A stretch of DNA of 64,000 nucleotides from Promethearchaeota archaeon Loki_b32 (GTDB taxonomy: Archaea; Asgardarchaeota; Lokiarchaeia; Sigyniarchaeales; SOKP01), in assembly GCA_005223125.1 (NCBI GenBank), contig NJBH01000012.1, forward strand, positions 41,074 through 105,073, written 5' to 3'. A program made the translations under genes and the position numbers. Below, in pieces: positions 61,247 to 64,000 of the stretch. Position 1 is the first letter of the stretch. The number at the start of each line of letters is the position of its first letter. Under the pieces are notes generated by a model. That model searched no databases, was not told where the DNA came from, and was given only the letters and a program-made list of their open reading frames with translations.

Positions 61247-63388
61247 TCAATTTTTTTCTTTAAGTTTTGAGGAGTCCCCATCTAATTTATCCATAATTAA
61301 ATTAGAGTCTAATTTCAAAGAATTCCCGCAAGCACTACAGAAATTATCATAAGGATTTATCGAATTTTTGCATAAAGGACACACATTCTCAAATGTACTT
61401 ACAGAATGATTTAGAATTGTTTTATAATTGAAATCCATTGTATATATTGCAAACTTTCGCCCATTTACACCATCGATAACTATTGCATTTCTATTTCCTA
61501 ACATAGTTAAGCTATCTTGTTCTTCTACATTGTTGGTAAACAACTTACTGCAAGATTGTGCAGTTCTAAACAAAATAAGAATACTTGGAAGTGAATAGAT
61601 TGATTCGAATAATTCAGACGGCTTTTGAGCTGTAAGAATTAATGATATTCCACGACTCCTAAAAGCCTCTAGAAAATCAGAGAGAATTTCTTCTAAAAAA
61701 TATTGAGAAATAAACTCATCATCATTAGAGGCTTTAGTAGCAGGTTTTTTTGCAATTGCGCCAATTTCATCTAGCATGATTACATTTTTCAATATATTAG
61801 TTCTAATTTGAGGAAAAAAGATCCTTATCATTTGAAAAATCAGATTGATCAATAATTTTTTAATAAATTCATTACATATGGATTCAGAGAGATCTATAAA
61901 TACATTTTTACCATTCATCCATTCTATAAACCAGAATGGTTTAATAGAAGGCAATCTTGTTATTTGATCTAAAGTTGGAGATGATGTCCATCTTATGGCT
62001 CGGTTTTTTATAGCGTTTATAATATTCATTTGATATTTTTTATGGTATTGATGTTTTTCAAACCAATTCAGAAGCTTTCCAAATAATTTTTCTAAAGAAA
62101 CTGGAACCTCTTGGTTCTTTTCGAAATACTTAAGCATGGCATTGTACATTACGATGTCAACTGGTTGCTTTAATCCAAGAGATGAGCTTAGCAATGCTGC
62201 TAATTGTTCAAAAGTAACTTCGATGTTTTTCCCCTTAAAAAAATAGGGGACTCTAAAGTCTGGATCTCCATATTTTAAGTTAATATCTAAATTATACTGT
62301 ATATCCTCATCTTCCTTTTTTAAACTTATAATTAAAACACCACAATTAGGGGTTTTTATTGAGATTTCATGCTGTAAATGGTTTAAGAATGTAGTTTTTC
62401 CAGAACCACTTTTTCCACTAATAAATGCGTGATGAACCAAATCATTCTTTGAAATTGTAATTTTCTTATGAGTTATAGTTCCTCTACTAATATAATATCC
62501 AAGAAATAACTCGTTTTTACTAAGTTTCCTTGAAAAATTCACATTTTCGTTATGTACCTTTATAGCTTTATTAAGAAGGAAGTATTCAGGAATGCTGAAA
62601 TCAATCGCTTTTGGATTTACAAACCCTGGAATCCTATCTTCTAGAATTAAATCTTTAATACCAGTGTAGAATCTCCCTGTATCAGCACCAAGAACATTTT
62701 TCCAAAAGACTCTCCCATTTAATATTTGTTCCCATGTGTCTTTTAGTGTTTGTTTAAGTGTCGCCCTTTCACCATCTATATTTTTTATATCTGATGTTAA
62801 ATATTGTAAGTGTCCTTTTAGTTCTGCTTTTTGATCTTTAATATCTATTTTATTTTCGAATTTTGGAACAATTGAAATATAAATTTTTATTTTAAAATCT
62901 TCTTCTAATTTATATTCTTTTTCTAATTCTGTTCCTTTAATTTCCCCTATAATAGAATCATCTGCTTGCCATAATATATAAATTTTAATTATGTGCTTTT
63001 TATTAAAAGTAAAAAGATTGACAACTTTTTGGAATAGATTAATTTTTTTATGGAAGAAGGGTTTAGGGAGAATTAACTCAAATATTAGCTTCTGTTTATT
63101 TAATTGTTTGAAATCTATTGGCTTTACTTTAACATCTCCAGACAAACCCGGATAAACTTCTTTTAAATAATCCAAAAAATGAAAACCATCTTGAATTGCT
63201 TGCTCTTTTGATTCTGCTTTTAAAAAAAATTTCCATGAGAAATAATCCTCCTCAATTGTAAACTTTGTTCCATATACACGACCATCAACAAAAGGATTGC
63301 ATAACCATGAAGAATCATCTTCATTTTTATTTTTCATATTTGGGACTTGATTGATTTTTATAATGGTAAGGTAAAATTCAGGTTTCAA
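61247..63388 (-). CDS. HerA/VirB4-class P-loop ATPase with C-terminal zinc ribbon
   Basis: A 713-residue ATPase. Walker A is GKSGSGKT (325-332), Walker B NVIMLDE (535-541), the HerA/VirB4-type sensor TAQKPSEL (586-593), an Arg-finger-like LFRTAQ (about 607-612), and a final zinc ribbon CPLC...CSAC (670-687). Residues 1-290 are an N-terminal region that I do not recognise, in the place where conjugative ATPases carry their own N-domain. The start is a TTG six bases after AGAGGTG. Family members pump DNA or protein through membranes, or act in DNA end resection. It heads a two-gene unit with the LAGLIDADG protein. Confidence 0.82.
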   Translation of the reverse strand: MKPEFYLTIIKINQVPNMKNKNEDDSSWLCNPFVDGRVYGTKFTIEEDYFSWKFFLKAESKEQAIQDGFHFLDYLKEVYPGLSGDVKVKPIDFKQLNKQKLIFELILPKPFFHKKINLFQKVVNLFTFNKKHIIKIYILWQADDSIIGEIKGTELEKEYKLEEDFKIKIYISIVPKFENKIDIKDQKAELKGHLQYLTSDIKNIDGERATLKQTLKDTWEQILNGRVFWKNVLGADTGRFYTGIKDLILEDRIPGFVNPKAIDFSIPEYFLLNKAIKVHNENVNFSRKLSKNELFLGYYISRGTITHKKITISKNDLVHHAFISGKSGSGKTTFLNHLQHEISIKTPNCGVLIISLKKEDEDIQYNLDINLKYGDPDFRVPYFFKGKNIEVTFEQLAALLSSSLGLKQPVDIVMYNAMLKYFEKNQEVPVSLEKLFGKLLNWFEKHQYHKKYQMNIINAIKNRAIRWTSSPTLDQITRLPSIKPFWFIEWMNGKNVFIDLSESICNEFIKKLLINLIFQMIRIFFPQIRTNILKNVIMLDEIGAIAKKPATKASNDDEFISQYFLEEILSDFLEAFRSRGISLILTAQKPSELFESIYSLPSILILFRTAQSCSKLFTNNVEEQDSLTMLGNRNAIVIDGVNGRKFAIYTMDFNYKTILNHSVSTFENVCPLCKNSINPYDNFCSACGNSLKLDSNLIMDKLDGDSSKLKEKN

Positions 63389-63456
63389 TTCTTACACCTC
63401 TTTTTTAAAATTTTTAATTTTTTTACTTGGAATTGCATAATGGCATAACAAACTAA

Positions 63457-63567
63457 CTAATTTAAATCCATATTTTTAAAAGGTTCAGGGAGATATTTTA
63501 ATAGCAAATATGAGACTAATATTGAAAACAGCAAAAATCCTATGATTATGGGTATTTCCTCAAACAT
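63457..63567 (-). CDS. Possible 36-aa single-helix membrane peptide
   Basis: A short frame from ATG 63567: MFEEIPIIIGFLLFSILVSY then LLLKYLPEPFKNMDLN. A clean hydrophobic helix with charged ends, 69 bp upstream of the ATPase gene on the same strand. A membrane peptide next to a VirB4/HerA-class ATPase would make sense as an anchor, but there is no clear ribosome binding site and the frame is short. Confidence 0.35.
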   Translation of the reverse strand: MFEEIPIIIGFLLFSILVSYLLLKYLPEPFKNMDLN

Positions 63568-64000
63568 TTTTTTCTCATTTCAACTAATCATTTAAAATTC
63601 ACTTAACTTAATTTAGATCATTTAGTTATATTTAAAAAAAAAGTCAAGTTAAGAATTAAAATAAAAAAAATATTCTTAAATCTCAATTTGAGAAAATGTT
63701 ATAACATAAAAGGAAGATACGTAGTAAAAAAAAACTTCTTTTAATCCCATAAAGAAAATTGTATTTCAACATGAAAGTAGTCGATAATTCAGAAATGAAT
63801 AGTACAAATCAAAATAATAAATTTAATTTTATTTTTAGATTGAATTAATGTTATTTTAGTTATCTTAAAATTAATCATACTTAAGATAATTAAATACACT
63901 CCTTTTTCATATAATTATTAAAAATGTAGTTAATTATAAATGAGATTCCTATATAAGTAATTTCGATTCTCTTTTCCTTTTTATTCTCAGGATTTTTATA
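63568..64000. other. AT-rich terminal region without a gene
   Basis: These 430 bases at the right end are extremely AT-rich with several A- and T-runs. I find no convincing frame, RNA gene or repeat. It probably holds the promoter of the ATPase unit. Confidence 0.5.

Noticed and set aside
60783..61250. A 155-codon frame on the minus strand from a TTG at 61250, Met/Ile-rich
   Set aside because: It is the shifted frame of the acidic repeats; the alternative frame runs unbroken into the downstream gene and shares its repeats and Asp/Glu composition, so that one is coding.

Overview
This window is low-G+C, gene-dense DNA that is almost certainly archaeal, most likely from an anaerobic Asgard-type (Lokiarchaeia-like) archaeon. 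The pointers are a DRG-type GTPase with a TGS domain (an archaeal/eukaryotic family), a UbiA-type prenyltransferase, HEPN/nucleotidyltransferase pairs, a HerA/VirB4-class ATPase with a zinc ribbon, a tungsten-type aldehyde:ferredoxin oxidoreductase (AOR), many iron-sulfur proteins and short T-runs as terminators. Many starts are TTG or GTG behind clear GGAGG-type ribosome binding sites. The Asgard placement is inference; no rRNA, ribosomal protein or tRNA gene is present to fix it.

Layout. 1-12.7 kb is mixed housekeeping: the end of an MFS transporter, three alpha/beta hydrolases, an AmmeMemoRadiSam-type radical SAM enzyme, an HdrD-like Fe-S protein, two HEPN/nucleotidyltransferase modules in opposite gene order around a UbiA prenyltransferase, two methyltransferases, a TSUP permease and an ACT protein. 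12.8-16.1 kb is an acyl-CoA dehydrogenase followed by EtfB and a ferredoxin-fused EtfA. 16.3-18.9 kb is a NuoG/GltD-like Fe-S flavoprotein, and 19.1-20.5 kb a lone glucuronate isomerase.

20.6-28.6 kb is the centrepiece: a leftward operon that reads 6-oxocyclohexenecarbonyl-CoA hydrolase (with a zinc-ribbon tail), dienoyl-CoA hydratase, 6-hydroxycyclohexenecarbonyl-CoA dehydrogenase, then the four subunits of an ATP-dependent (class I) benzoyl-CoA reductase in bzdN-O-P-Q order, and a ferredoxin in the bzdM position. An unknown multi-pass membrane protein sits between bzdO and bzdP. Together these would take benzoyl-CoA to 3-hydroxypimelyl-CoA. The neighbouring ETF, acyl-CoA dehydrogenase and Fe-S flavoprotein are plausible electron-transfer and beta-oxidation partners.

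29.1-33.1 kb holds three tandem M29 aminopeptidases. 33.3-37.8 kb holds a MaoC protein, the DRG GTPase, a radical SAM protein and a tandem nitroreductase; the last two are bracketed by an intergenic direct repeat of about 110 bp. 38-43.7 kb is a second CoA-ester module: acyl-CoA ligase, thiolase, a lone benzoyl-CoA reductase/2-hydroxyacyl-CoA dehydratase-like subunit, MaoC hydratase and amidohydrolase. 43.7-50.8 kb is an AOR region with a ubiquitin-like MoaD-family protein, an HdrD-like protein, the AOR, its polyferredoxin, a ketopantoate-reductase-like enzyme and a BcrA/HgdC-type activase. 51.6-54.7 kb is a large cell-surface protein, and 55.7-57.7 kb a second EtfBA pair.

The right end (57.8-63.6 kb) is accessory-looking: a HerA/VirB4-like ATPase followed by a very large protein that carries acidic tandem repeats and a LAGLIDADG domain. 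It appears to start at an AUU codon. The AOR gene likewise has no AUG/GUG/UUG at the position its family homology and ribosome binding site demand.
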